A stretch of 64,000 bases of DNA, taken from Sporobacter sp963663605 (lineage in GTDB: Bacteria > Bacillota > Clostridia > Oscillospirales > Oscillospiraceae). Shown piece after piece: positions 1-10,018 of this stretch. The position numbers were made by a program, and so were the translations under genes. The notes under the pieces were generated by a model. The model was not told the origin of the DNA. It saw only the letters and a list, made by a program, of their open reading frames with translations, and did not search any database. The DNA lies in contig CAXXVF010000002.1 in the NCBI GenBank assembly GCA_963663605.2, positions 1,116,001 to 1,180,000 of the forward strand, given 5' to 3'. Numbering within the stretch: the first letter of the stretch is position 1; each line of letters opens with the position of its first letter.

Positions 1-3000
1 GCTTGCCACCTTGCCGGCGTCGCTCGACGCTGCCGACATCGTAATATCCGCAGCATCGTTATCGATGTCGGATATGGTGTAGTATAAAATCTCCGTACTG
101 CCGTCCTCGGGTATCGTCTGCTCATCCGGCGGCAACACGACCGGCGCGTCGTTCACCGGGAGCACCGTCACGTAGAAATAGGCGTTTCTCGTGGAATTGC
201 CGTCGCTGACATAAACGGTGATGCGTACGGTCCCGTACTTATCAGCCGCCGGCGTCACGGTAACGGTGCGGTTGGCGCCGCTGCCGCCGAATGTGATGCC
301 GCTTAACGGCACGAGCGTCGTATTGTTTGACGCGGCGGTGATCGTCAGCGCGTCGGGGCCGGATTCTTCATCGCCGACCGTAAACGCGAGGGGTGCCGTG
401 CTGGTGTCCTCGTCGATGGTCACCGTCGTGGACAGCGCGGTGCCGTTTGATTCGTGATCGTTGATCGTCGGCGTATCGTTGACCGGCGAGACCGTGACGG
501 TTACGGTAACGCTGTCTGTTTTCACGTCTCCCGTAACCGTGCCGTCGATGCCGCTGTCCGTAACGGTAACGGTGATCTCGGTTTCGGACTGGAAGTCGTC
601 CACAGGCGTGACCACCATCGTGCGGCTGTCTCCGCTGCCGCCGAACGCGACGGCGGCGATCTCCGTTTCGTCCCAGGAACCGCTGAGCGTGAGCGTCCCG
701 TCGTCGTCTTCAATATCGCTTACGGTGAAGTTAAACGTATTGCCGGCGCTGTCTTCGTTGATCGTCCAGGTTTCCTCGGCCGTTATGACGGGCGCGTCGT
801 TGACCGGCGTGATGGTCACGGTGACGAGCGCCACGTTGGAGTTGAGCCCGCCGCTGTCCTGTGTTTTGAACGTGAAGTAATCCGTGCCGTTTACATTGGC
901 GGCCGGCGTGAAGGTATACGTGCCGTTTTCATTGAACACGATCGTTCCCTTACTCGGCGCCTGTATGACGGTGAAGGCCTGCGCGTCGCCGTCCACGTCT
1001 TCATAAAACGCGGAAACCGAGTCTGTCACGGCCGTGTCCTCAGTTGTCCCGACGGAGCAGTCAAGCGCTGCGGGAGCGTCATTCACCGCCGCGATTGTCA
1101 CGTTTATCTGTACAATCTCCGAGTCCGCGGCGCCGTCGTTTACCTTGAAACAGAAATAATCCGTACCGTTTACGTTTTCATCCGGCGTATAGGTGAAGTA
1201 GCCTGTATCCGCATTGACCGTCAGACTGCCTTTTGTAAGCGACCCGCCGCCTTCGACGCTGGTCAGGATATATGTCAGGGGCGACTCTTCCACGTCGGTC
1301 CCCTCCAGATATCCGCTGACCGCCTGGTCCTCATAGGTGGAGACCGGCGTGACGACGGCCGTCGGGGCGTCGTTTACCGCATTGACGGTAACCGTCACGC
1401 TCGCAACGTTTGAATACAGCCCGGTCGGCCCCATCACCTTGAAGGTGAAGACATCCGTTCCAAATTCATTTTCATCGGGCGTGTAAGTAAACGCGCCCGT
1501 ATCGGCGTCCGTTATAACGGCCGTACCCAAACTGCCGCTGCTCACCAGATGGTAGGTCAGTGCCTGATCGTGCGCTTCCGTTCCGGTCAGCGTGCCGGAG
1601 CAGGGCGTATCCTCGTCTGTTTCAAAGCTGTCGCCGACGGCTGTCGGCGGCACGTCAACCAGCCGCACATGGATCGTGAACGTGGCCGGCGCGGATGCGA
1701 CGTTATCGATATCCGTGACGGTAAAAGTAAAGCTGTCGTCCCCGCTGAAATTTGCAGCCGGCACATAACGGAACGTGCCGTTAGGATTGAAGGTCAGCGT
1801 GCCGTTTGACGGCTGGGAGGCGGCAAACGTCAGCGAATCCCCGTTTAAGTCGCTGCCGGTAACAAACTCGTACATCTGTTTGTTTTCATCGATCGTAAGC
1901 TCTTTGCCGCTGCATTCCGGCGCGTAGTTGACGCGCGTCACCGTCAGTATGAAGCTGCGGCTGTGCGTATTTGTGTCGCTGTCCGTCACCGTGACGGTGA
2001 CGACCGTCCGGCCCGTCCGGTAGCTGTTGGGTTCGAGCTCCAGTGAATACGTCCCCGCGTTTTCGTTCACGGTGATGCCGCCGGCATCCAGAAGCCACGT
2101 GTTGGAGGAAACCGCCGTCACGCTCTGGACGGTGATATCGGTTATGGTCAGCGCCAACGTCTTCGTCGAATCCTGCGGCATCGTCTGGTTGGCGATATCT
2201 CCCAGCCCGCCGCCGCTGCCTTCCCCGTTTATATGGATCGTCACCGTCGCTTCGGCGGAAACCGCGCCGAGGCTGTCGGTTGCCGTATAGGTGAAGCTGT
2301 CCATACCGGTATAACACTCGGCCGGCGTATACGTGTACGTCCCGTCCCCGTTATCCGACAGCGCGCCGTGGGAGGGATCTGAGGCTATCTGATACGTCAG
2401 GGAATTCCCGTCGGGGTCAAAGCCCACTAAAATGATATCCGTTATCGCTGTGTCCTGCGCTGTTTCATACAGCTGCGCGTACGCGACCGGGGCGTCGTTG
2501 ACGCCGGTCACCGTGATCACCGCCATATAGATGCTGGTGTAGAACTCCCCGTCCGAAGCTTCAAAGGTAAAGCGGTCCGTGCCGTTGAAGTTTGAATGCG
2601 GCTCATACGTGAAGCTGCCGTCTGAAGCGTCAAAGTTTGAAAGGGTCCCGTGGCTTACGGAGCTGACGACGGAATAGGTCAGCGCGTCGCCGTCCGGGTC
2701 CGAGGCATATACGTTGCCGGTCAGTGTTCCGTCTTCCGCAACGGTAAACTCAATCGGCGGCGCGCCCTCATTTTCGGGCGGATTGTTGATATTTGTGATC
2801 ACAACGGTCACGGTACCGGTATCGGCGGCTGCGCCCGGGTCTTCCGCCCGGAACGTGAAGGTCACCGTGACGGTAGCCGCGTCTCCCATATCGGCCGGCT
2901 CGTAGGTATAAGCCCCTGTCGAGGAATTGGTTAACGTCAGCGTCCCGGAAGCCGGCTGCGATACAATGCTGTAAGTCAGCGCATCCTGCTCTATATCGCT

Positions 3001-6000
3001 GGCCTTGAAAACGCCGTGAAGCGTCTGCCCTTCATCCAGATTGATGGTCTCGTCAGCCGCGACCGGCGCATCGTTTACAGAACTGACCGTAATGGTGACC
3101 GTCGCGGTATTGGAATAGATATATCCGTCAAAAGCGCGGTATGTGAAGCGGTCCGTCCCGTAATAATCCGGGTCGGGCGTATAGGTAACGCTCCCGCTGC
3201 TGCCCAGTGAAAGCGTGCCGTTTTGGACATCTTTTGTAAGCTCATAGCTGATTTCGGGCCCGTCAACGTCGGTGACGGAATCGAGCGTCCCGGTATAGCT
3301 TCCGTCCTCGCTGACGGAAATACCGACATTTGCGGCTGTCGGGGCGTCGTTAACGCCGGTGATATGGATGGTGACCGTCGCCGCTTCGCTGTAGACCGTG
3401 CCGTCATACACCCGGAAATAAAACGCATCCGTTCCGCCGTAATAGTTGCCGTCCGGGGTGTAGATAAAGGTCCCGGTCGAACTGTTCAGGGTTACGCTGC
3501 CGTGGTCCGTGTCGATTTCCGTCACGCCGTGCGTTTCCCCGCTTACCAGTTCGTAGGTCAGCGCGTCCCCGTCCACATCCGTTACACGCAGCGCACCTTT
3601 AAAATACTGGTCCTCATCGGTATCGAGGCCGACGGTCATATTCTGGCTCACAGGCGTATCGTTGACGGGCGTTACGGTGATCGTAAAGGTCCTGACCGCC
3701 GACAGCCCGCCGCCGCCGTCCTGCAGCCTGGTCGTAACAATCGCTTCTCCGTTGGCATCGGCCGCGGGCGTGAAGGTGAGGTCGCCTGTTTCCGCAGAAA
3801 TCGCCGGCAGCGCTGAAAACAGGCCGTCGTTGTCGGTAGCGATAAGGAATGTCAGGGTTTGCGCTTCATTGTCCGCGCCGGTGGAAATATTGGTCGCCCA
3901 TGCGGAAACCGTTTGACCCCCGCAGTCTTCCGCCACGGTTACATCCGCACCGGGTGTAAACGACGGCAGGTCGTTGACCGAATTCACGGTCAGCGTGAAG
4001 GTCCGTTTCACCGTGCCGCCCGCGCCGTCCGTCAGCGTCAGCGTAACGTCGGTCGTCCCGCTGGCGTCGGCCGCCGGCGTCATGCTGACCGTTCGGGTGC
4101 CCGTGCTGCCTGTAACGGCGATATTATCAAGCGGCAGCAGATCCGTGTTGGTGGAAGCCGTGGCAGTGAGCGCAAGCTCTGCCAGATCATTGTCTATATC
4201 AGAAACGTAAACGCTGATGTTTTTCGTCGTATCTTCATTGACGGACTGGCTGGAAACGGCCAAAAGTACAGGCGCGTCGTTCACCGCCGCAACGGTCAGA
4301 ACAAAGGTTTCCGTCGCCAGTTTCCCGCCGGGATCCTTGACGGTGACCGTGAAATTGGCCGTACCGGAATCGTTTGCCACGGGGGTGATGACGATCGTCC
4401 GCGCGCCCTCATCGCCGCCGAGCGTGATGTTGGCCCTGGGGATCATGGCGGTGTTGTCCGTTGCGGCCGTCACCGTCAGCTGGGAAGCCGCGTTGTCCAC
4501 ATCGGAAACCGTGAACGCGATCGTACCGGTCGTTCCGTCTTCGTCGATCTCCAGATCGTCAATGGCGCTTATGGCCGGCGCGTCGTTCACCGCAGTCACC
4601 GTTACGGTAAAGACAATTGTATCGGTCGCCGTCGCGCTGCCGCTGTTGTCATCCGCCGTCACGGTGATATTGGCCGTACCGGACTGGTTGCCGGCCGGGC
4701 TGATCGTTATAGTCCTGCTTGCCCCGCTGCCGCCGAGCACGATCCCCATGCTGTCATTGGGTACGAGCGTTTCATTGTCGGACGTAACAGTCACCGTGCA
4801 GACGCCGACATCGGAATCCACATCGCTGATGGTATATCCGATTGCGCCGGTGGACGTATCTTCGTCGACTGTACGGTCGGTGATATCACTCAGTTCCGGC
4901 GCGTCGTTCACCGCCGTCACCGTCAGCGTCGCCGCGTGCGTCACTGCGTCGCCCGCGCTGTCGGTAACGGTAACCGTGATGTCTACGCTGCCGCTGCGGT
5001 CCGACACTGGGGTCAAGGTCAGCGTCCGGTCGCTCCCCGCGCCGCCGAGCGTCATATTTGTCTTCGGAAGCAGGGCGGTGTTGTTCGTCGTATACGTAAT
5101 GGCAAGCGTTCCCGGGTCATCCTCCACGTCGTCTATCGTGAAGCTGAAAACATATGGCGTGTCTTCATCTGTCGTTAAGCTCTCATCGCCTGTAAAAGTC
5201 GGCACGTCGTTCACCGGCGTGATCGTGATCGTAAACGTCCGTATTGCCGATGTGTCAATACCGCCGTTGAGCACACCGCCGCTGTCCGTCAGCGAGACCG
5301 TCACCGTCGCCGTGCCGTTGGCGTTAAGCGCCGGTGTATATGTCAGCGTGCCGTCCGAGGAGACGGACGGCTGCGCGGAGAACAGGCTGTTGTTGTTGTT
5401 CGTCACGTTGAAGCTCAGCGTTTGACCCGATTCGTCGCTCGGGCCCGTGGATATGGCGGTCGCCCAGCCGGTAACCGTCTGTGCTGCGGCGTCTTCCAGC
5501 ACCGTCTGGTTATCGCCCTTCGTGAAGGACGGCGCGTCGTTCACCGCCGTCACCGTGATCGTAAACGTTTGTGCCGCCGACGTGTCTACGCTGTCGTTTG
5601 CTATGCCGCCGTCATCCGTGACGTAGAGCGTCACCGTCGCCGAACCGTTCATGTCCGCTGCCGGTGTATATGTCAGCGTGCCGTCCGGTGATACGGACGG
5701 CTGCGTTGAAAACAGGCTGTTGTTGTTGTTCGTCACATGGTAGGTCAGCGTCTGATCGGTCTCATTTGCAGCGCCGGGAGAAACGGACGCGATCCAACCC
5801 GGGATCGTCTTGGCCCCGCAGTCTTCCAGTACCGTCTGGTCAGCGCCCGCCGTGAAGGACGGTACGTCGTTCACCGGCGTGATTGTGATCGTAAACGTCC
5901 GTATTGCCGATGTGTCAATACCGCCGTTGAGCACACCGCCGCTGTCCGTCAGCGAGACCGTCACCGTCGCCGTGCCGTTGGCGTTAAGCGCCGGTGTATA

Positions 6001-9000
6001 TGTCAGCGTGCCGTCCGAGGAGACGGACGGCTGCGCGGAGAACAGGCTGTTGTTGTTGTTCGTCACGTTGAAGCTCAGCGTTTGACCCGATTCGTCGCTC
6101 GGGCCCGTGGATATGGCGGTCGCCCAGCCGGTAACCGTCTGTGCTGCGGCGTCTTCCAGCACCGTCTGGTTATCGCCCTTCGTGAAGGACGGCGCGTCGT
6201 TCACCGCCGTCACCGTGATCGTAAACGTTTGTGCCGCCGACGTGTCTACGCTGTCGTTTGCTATGCCGCCGTCATCCGTGACGTAGAGCGTCACCGTCGC
6301 CGAACCGTTCATGTCCGCTGCCGGTGTATATGTCAGCGTGCCGTCCGGTGATACGGACGGCTGCGTTGAAAACAGGCTGTTGTTGTTGTTCGTCACATGG
6401 TAGGTCAGCGTCTGATCGGTCTCATTTGCAGCGCCGGGAGAAACGGACGCGATCCAATCCGCGATCGTCTTGGCCCCGCAGTCCTCCAGCACCGTCTGAT
6501 CAGCGCCCGCCGTGAAGAACGGTACGTCGTTCACCGGCGTGATTGTTATCGTAAACGTTTGTATTGCCGACGTGTCAATACCGCCGTTGAGCACACCGCC
6601 GCTGTCCGTCAGCGAGACCGTCACCGTCGCCGTGCCGTTGGCGTTAAGCGCCGGTGTATATGTCAGCGTGCCGTCCGAGGAGACGGACGGCTGCGCGGAG
6701 AACAGGCTGTTGTTGTTGTTCGTCACGTTGAAGCTCAGCGTTTGACCCGATTCGTCGCTCGGGCCCGTGGATATGGCGGTCGCCCAGCCGGTAACCGTCT
6801 GTGCTGCGGCGTCTTCCAGCACCGTCTGGTTATCGCCCTTCGTGAAGGACGGCGCGTCGTTCACCGACGTTACCGTGATCGTAAACGTTTGTGCCGCCGA
6901 CGTGTCTACGCCGTCGTTTGCTATGCCGCCGTCATCCGTGACGTAAAGCGTCACCGCCGCCGAACCGTTCATGTCCGCTGCCGGTGTATATGTCAGCGTG
7001 CCGTGCAGCGATACGGACGGCTGCGCGGAAAACAACGAATTATTGTCGTTCGTTACATGGTAGGTCAGCGCTTGTCCCGTTTCATTTTCTGCGCCGGTTG
7101 ACGACGCGATTATCCAACTTTCAATGGTTTTAGCACCGCAGTCCTCCAGTACCGTCTGGTCAGCGCCCGCCGTGAAGAACGGTACGTCGTTTACCGGGTT
7201 GATCGTGACGTTTACCGTTATGGCGTCCGTACCGCCGTTGCCGTCGGATACGGTGACGACAAAGCTGTCTATGCCATAGTTGTCCGCGTCCGGTATGTAA
7301 ACTATCGTCTTGCTGTTTGCCGATTCACCCGTCACGGCTGCCGTTCCCAACGACGCTTCCGCCGTAATGGACCATGTGACGTTGTCGCCGTCTGCGTCCG
7401 TAACATCCAGCCCGAGCGACGCAAAGGCATCGTCTTCAAAAAGCGTAAGCGACGCCGTTTCTCCCTGCGTAATGACCGGCGCCGTATTGACGACTTCAAC
7501 TGCCGCCGAATACGCGTCAGTCGAAGCGGGATTGGCATCGCTGTCCGTGCATGTAATTTTCGCCCGTATGAATTTCCCGTTTTCCCCCGCTGTCAGCGTG
7601 TAAGAAAATCCGGCCGCGCCAACTATATCCGACCAGGGCCCGTCCGCCGTATCCGCCGACTGCCATTGGCAGGCATAATTCAGCGTTGTGGCTGCCGAGC
7701 CGTCGGCCGCATCGTTCCAGCTCCCGGCGGTCGCCGTGAGCGCTTGTCCGTTATGCGCGGTTCCGGATATCGCGGGCAATGCTGTATTTGCCGGCGCGTC
7801 GTTCACCGACGTGACCGTGACGGCGACAACGACGGTTTCCTGCCCGCCGAAATCATCCTCTACGGCAATGGTAAAACTGTCGCTGCCGAAGTAATTCTCA
7901 GCCGGGGTGTACGTGACAGCGCCCGCCCCTGTAATCACGGCTTCGCCGCCGGACGCCTGCTCCGATACGCTCCACGTGAGCGCGTCCCCGTCTACATCCC
8001 CTGCATGAAGCGTGATGGTATCCGGCGTATCTTCGAGCGTCGATATTTCCGGAGCGGTCTCTGTGATTTCAGGCGCGCTGTTTCCCAGATAGCTCCACCC
8101 GGAAACAGCCTGCGCCGTCACAGCGCCCGAGGCGTCTGCGTCCGTCACCTCCATCGTGATCCGGACATATCGTTTGCTTTCATCCTGCGTCAAAACGTAT
8201 GTATTTCCCGTACCGAGGACCTGTGTATCCGTCCCGCCTGAATCCGCCGCGCTTTGCCATGTATACGCGTAACTCAGCGTCCCCGCGTTGCCGTCGGCAT
8301 CATCGTTCCAGCTCCCCGCGGTTGCCGTTAGCGTACCGCCGACAGCCATGTCTCCTGTAAACGAAGGCGGCTGATCGTTGACCGGGCTGTCGTTGACCGG
8401 GTTGATATTGATCGTTACAATCGCCGAGGCCGACAATACGCCGTCCGTAGCCTCATAGGAAAAACTGTCCGCGCCGTTTGCATTTTCATTGGGCACGTAT
8501 GTAAAACCGCCGGTGGCGGGATCGATCGTCACATTTCCTTTCGCCGGCGTCGTAGCGGTCATTTGGTAAGTAACGGAGGTCAGGTCTCCGGAAGACGCCG
8601 CCAAAGCCCCCGTCAGGGAAGCATCCTCCACAGATGTAAGATTTTTATTCTCAGCCACAGGCGCAACGTTTTCTATTCCGATCAAAAACGTCTCTTGTCC
8701 GGCCGCGCCGCTGTCGACCCTTATGTCAACCACTATGCTATAGGCGCTCTTAATTTCATAATCAAAGGACACGCCCGTCATAAGCGTGTCGCCGTCAATA
8801 TAAAACGATTGATTGTCCGTTACACCGTCGGCCAGTGTATATATCGGATTTTCCTCTTCCGGGTCTGAGAGACTGAATTGGCCCACTGCCGTTCCGGACG
8901 GCAAACCCTCGGAAACGGAGGTGTTGTTCAGCGCAAAGCTTACCGGATCGGCCGCTACAACCAAAACACCGAGCAATAGCAACAAACCTATAACGGCTGC

Positions 9001-9039
9001 CACGATAATAATTCTCTTTATTTTACGTCTCAGCCTCAT
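1..9039 (-). CDS. Giant secreted cadherin/VCBS-like repeat protein (C-terminus outside window)
   Basis: One minus-strand frame is open for 3013 codons from an ATG at 9039 to the window edge. A run of G lies 10 bases upstream of the start. The N-terminus is a basic, then hydrophobic signal peptide (MRLRRKIKRIIIVAAVIGLL...), followed by a cadherin-like domain with the ASVSEGLPxGTxVG type of motif. After that come about 27 tandem domains of roughly 100-110 residues joined by PVNDAP/SVNDAP linkers with YTP..N..G.D.F strands, as in VCBS, Big_9 and Tandem-95 adhesins. Two domain types recur, plus a few with W-rich Ig-like patterns (GSWNDDADG, ADTADGPWSD). No cell-wall anchor is visible because the C-terminus lies before base 1. 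The likely role is surface adhesion or matrix; ligand unknown. Apparent plus-strand ORFs here are shadows caused by the biased codons. Confidence 0.9.
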   Translation of the reverse strand, partial: MRLRRKIKRIIIVAAVIGLLLLLGVLVVAADPVSFALNNTSVSEGLPSGTAVGQFSLSDPEEENPIYTLADGVTDNQSFYIDGDTLMTGVSFDYEIKSAYSIVVDIRVDSGAAGQETFLIGIENVAPVAENKNLTSVEDASLTGALAASSGDLTSVTYQMTATTPAKGNVTIDPATGGFTYVPNENANGADSFSYEATDGVLSASAIVTININPVNDSPVNDQPPSFTGDMAVGGTLTATAGSWNDDADGNAGTLSYAYTWQSAADSGGTDTQVLGTGNTYVLTQDESKRYVRITMEVTDADASGAVTAQAVSGWSYLGNSAPEITETAPEISTLEDTPDTITLHAGDVDGDALTWSVSEQASGGEAVITGAGAVTYTPAENYFGSDSFTIAVEDDFGGQETVVVAVTVTSVNDAPANTALPAISGTAHNGQALTATAGSWNDAADGSAATTLNYACQWQSADTADGPWSDIVGAAGFSYTLTAGENGKFIRAKITCTDSDANPASTDAYSAAVEVVNTAPVITQGETASLTLFEDDAFASLGLDVTDADGDNVTWSITAEASLGTAAVTGESANSKTIVYIPDADNYGIDSFVVTVSDGNGGTDAITVNVTINPVNDVPFFTAGADQTVLEDCGAKTIESWIIASSTGAENETGQALTYHVTNDNNSLFSAQPSVSLHGTLTYTPAADMNGSAAVTLYVTDDGGIANDGVDTSAAQTFTITVTSVNDAPSFTKGDNQTVLEDAAAQTVTGWATAISTGPSDESGQTLSFNVTNNNNSLFSAQPSVSSDGTLTYTPALNANGTATVTVSLTDSGGVLNGGIDTSAIQTFTITITPVNDVPFFTAGADQTVLEDCGAKTIADWIASVSPGAANETDQTLTYHVTNNNNSLFSTQPSVSPDGTLTYTPAADMNGSATVTLYVTDDGGIANDSVDTSAAQTFTITVTAVNDAPSFTKGDNQTVLEDAAAQTVTGWATAISTGPSDESGQTLSFNVTNNNNSLFSAQPSVSSDGTLTYTPALNANGTATVTVSLTDSGGVLNGGIDTSAIRTFTITITPVNDVPSFTAGADQTVLEDCGAKTIPGWIASVSPGAANETDQTLTYHVTNNNNSLFSTQPSVSPDGTLTYTPAADMNGSATVTLYVTDDGGIANDSVDTSAAQTFTITVTAVNDAPSFTKGDNQTVLEDAAAQTVTGWATAISTGPSDESGQTLSFNVTNNNNSLFSAQPSVSSDGTLTYTPALNANGTATVTVSLTDSGGVLNGGIDTSAIRTFTITITPVNDVPTFTGDESLTTDEDTPYVFSFTIDDVEDDPGTLAITYTTNNTALLPKTNMTLGGAGSDRTLTLTPVSDRSGSVDITVTVTDSAGDAVTHAATLTVTAVNDAPELSDITDRTVDEDTSTGAIGYTISDVDSDVGVCTVTVTSDNETLVPNDSMGIVLGGSGASRTITISPAGNQSGTANITVTADDNSGSATATDTIVFTVTVTAVNDAPAISAIDDLEIDEDGTTGTIAFTVSDVDNAASQLTVTAATDNTAMIPRANITLGGDEGARTIVITPVANDSGTANFTVTVKDPGGKLATETFVLTVAAVNDAPVLLAVSSQSVNEDTTKNISVYVSDIDNDLAELALTATASTNTDLLPLDNIAVTGSTGTRTVSMTPAADASGTTDVTLTLTDGAGGTVKRTFTLTVNSVNDLPSFTPGADVTVAEDCGGQTVSAWATNISTGADNEAQTLTFLIATDNDGLFSALPAISAETGDLTFTPAADANGEAIVTTRLQDGGGGLSAVRTFTITVTPVNDTPVSQNMTVGLDTDEDQYFKGALRVTDVDGDALTYELVSGETHGVTEIDTDHGSVTLNSSTGTFIYTPDGNYYGGTDAFYFRVYDGTVYSEAATVTIHITGVNDAPTAANVGISVSEDGSYTGTLDSVTDVDGPEISYELTKDVQNGTLSLGSSGSVTYTPDPDYYGTDRFTYRAFDGYIYSNTATVTITVSSVNDAPVAADETINLDEGQTLHGVFKASDIEQDALTYSIVSQPASGTLTLTNSSTGAYTYEPADMGDAATVTVTFTFRAEDPGAAADTGTVTVVITNINNPPENEGAPPIEFTVAEDGTLTGNVYASDPDGDALTYSVVSSVSHGTLSNFDASDGSFTYEPHSNFNGTDRFTFEASDGEFYTSIYMAVITVTGVNDAPVAYAQLYETAQDTAITDIILVGFDPDGNSLTYQIASDPSHGALSDNGDGTYTYTPAECYTGMDSFTYTATDSLGAVSAEATVTIHINGEGSGGGLGDIANQTMPQDSTKTLALTITDITVQSVTAVSSNTWLLDAGGITVNENAGTYSLELEPNSYRTGRTVVTVTVTDSDTNTHSRSFILTVTRVNYAPECSGKELTIDENKQMYEFVTGSDLNGDSLTFAASQPSNGTLTFNPNGTFRYVPAANFSGDDSFTFTVTDIDNVASAPATFTIHVRLVDVPPTAVGDSFETDEDTPCSGTLTGTEAHDQALTYHLVSSGSLGTAVITDADTGAFTYTPDENEFGTDVFTFKVMGPTGLYSNVASVTVTVNAVNDAPTAVVTPVSTYEDQAVSGYLEGTDVEESPLTYILTSVEGGGSLTKGSLTVNADTGYFTYTPDENVNGTDYFCFKVNDGAADSEIVQINVTIAAVNDAPAALDCSVGTTEDTAVTDSVSAFYEDVDGDAQAFTVIQAPSKGTIVFNENGTYTFTPAANVNGTDYFTFKTQDSGGLNSNVALVTVTITPVNDAPVITAEETWTINEDSAGNTFNFTVSDIEDDDGTLTLSGSWDETEIAAVAFGGSGDSRTMVVTPVDDFQSETEITVTVTDSGIDGTVTGDVKTDSVTVTVTVSPVNDTPTINDHESNGTALSTTVTIDEDTSTAPLAFTVGDEESGPDALTITAASNNTTLVPLSGITFGGSGANRTVTVTPAADKYGTVRITVYVSDGNSTRNAYFYVTVLPVNDAPVVLPPDEQTIPEDGSTEILYYTISDIDNDAADITMSAASSDAGKVAS
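5201..7180 (-). repeat. Three tandem 660-bp in-frame repeats inside the giant adhesin
   Basis: Sequence at 5221-5860 recurs with an offset of exactly 660 bases at 5881-6520 and again at 6541-7180. Copies 1 and 2 differ at only about 3 positions over 600 bases; copy 3 diverges towards its 7.0-7.2 kb end. Each unit encodes 220 residues, made of two related domains of 110 residues (an offset of 330 bases also aligns). The repeat keeps the reading frame, so copy-number change would lengthen or shorten the protein without breaking it. Confidence 0.95.
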
Positions 9040-10001
9040 GAGCCCACATCCCCCAATTACTGATTAATAATAATTCTTCGAAGTCATATTCATGCGTAAA
9101 AACAACCCGCTATAACGCATGATCAGCTTGACATATTTCAGATTACAGGCGCTCTTCAGCTTTGTTGCCATGCCGGCCTGTCTGTTATCCTGATTCTGTC
9201 GTTTTTCTGATGGCAATGACCACTTTTATCATTATTGTTTCATTAACATTTGTCTCATATTTCGCGCCTTTTTACATACTTTAACACAAGATATGCTATC
9301 TTTCAATAATAATTCAACAATATATATGTAAATATATCGTCTATATATATGTATATATGTCATAAATTTTTCTCATTTTAAGAAGCAATTTTTTTGCATA
9401 AAATAAATCAAGCGACGGTCTCATACGGCCCGTTCGTTTCAGTTTTACACGGTTTTCACAGACTTTTTCTCGGTCAACAAGGGTGTTTCCGATAAGCCCT
9501 CGGCCCTTAAAGCGCCCACAAGAATACTGCCGGCAATTACCTAGCGTCAAGCCGCGCAGCCGTGCGAAATGGCAGTGGAAAACATCCGGGACGGTGTGCA
9601 TCTCACCAGGTCATGCGTAGTTCATTCAGCTTTTGGCCGGCGCCTTTGTTCCGTGCTAAGAACCGGTGCATTCTTCGACGCGAGACGAATGCGAAATAAA
9701 TTCCAAGCCACAGCGTCCCGAAGTGTGTTATAATATAATTTATTCCTTTTATCACTATGTGCTGGTTTTTATACGGGCCCTTTCTTCCGCACCGGCAAGC
9801 TCCGCGCCTGCTTATTTACGTATTCTCACAATAAATTTGAGCCGTTGTTTTTTAACGCATTTAACAGCCGGTTTGTTTGTTTATTTATTATGTTAACCTA
9901 TTTTCGCGCTTGACCAACAGCCGAAATCAACTTTACAGATCATCGTTCGGTGGGCGTTTAAAGCGACTGCCACGGATGTATTAAGCGGACATTTTAATAC
10001 T
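9040..10001. other. AT-rich intergenic region
   Basis: Besides the candidate RNA at 9400-9610 I see no gene. The part at 9240-9380 is strongly AT-rich with alternating TATATA tracts. A TATAAT-like hexamer at about 9729 on the plus strand could serve the nitroreductase gene, but no good -35 is present. No convincing promoter for the giant adhesin was found immediately upstream of 9039. Confidence 0.5.
9400..9610 (-). ncRNA. Candidate structured RNA (possibly raiA-like)
   Basis: A GC-richer island of about 200 bases stands in a very AT-rich intergenic stretch. Read on the minus strand it contains short complementary segments (for example CCGA...TCGG and GGG...CCC around 9485-9520) and the purine-rich core GACCGAGAAAAAGTCTGTG, followed by GAACGGGCCGTATGAGACC. 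The only ORF across it (9341-9601) has no credible product or ribosome site. From memory, this core resembles a sequence found repeatedly in Clostridia and often mis-annotated as a small ORF, perhaps the raiA RNA motif; I could not verify that. Confidence 0.35.
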
Positions 10002-10018
10002 AAAAGGAGGATTAGCGC

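Noticed and set aside
5201..7180. Regular direct repeats considered as a CRISPR array or satellite DNA
   Set aside because: The 660-bp units are continuous, in frame and encode adhesin domains; there are no short repeats with unique spacers.
218..8868. Many plus-strand ORFs of 60-440 residues
   Set aside because: They lie opposite the single 9-kb minus-strand frame, read as Val/Thr/Ser- or Arg/His-rich low-complexity protein, and repeat exactly where the adhesin repeats; they are frame shadows.
9341..9601. 86-residue minus-strand ORF
   Set aside because: No ribosome site and no known domain; coincides with the candidate structured RNA.
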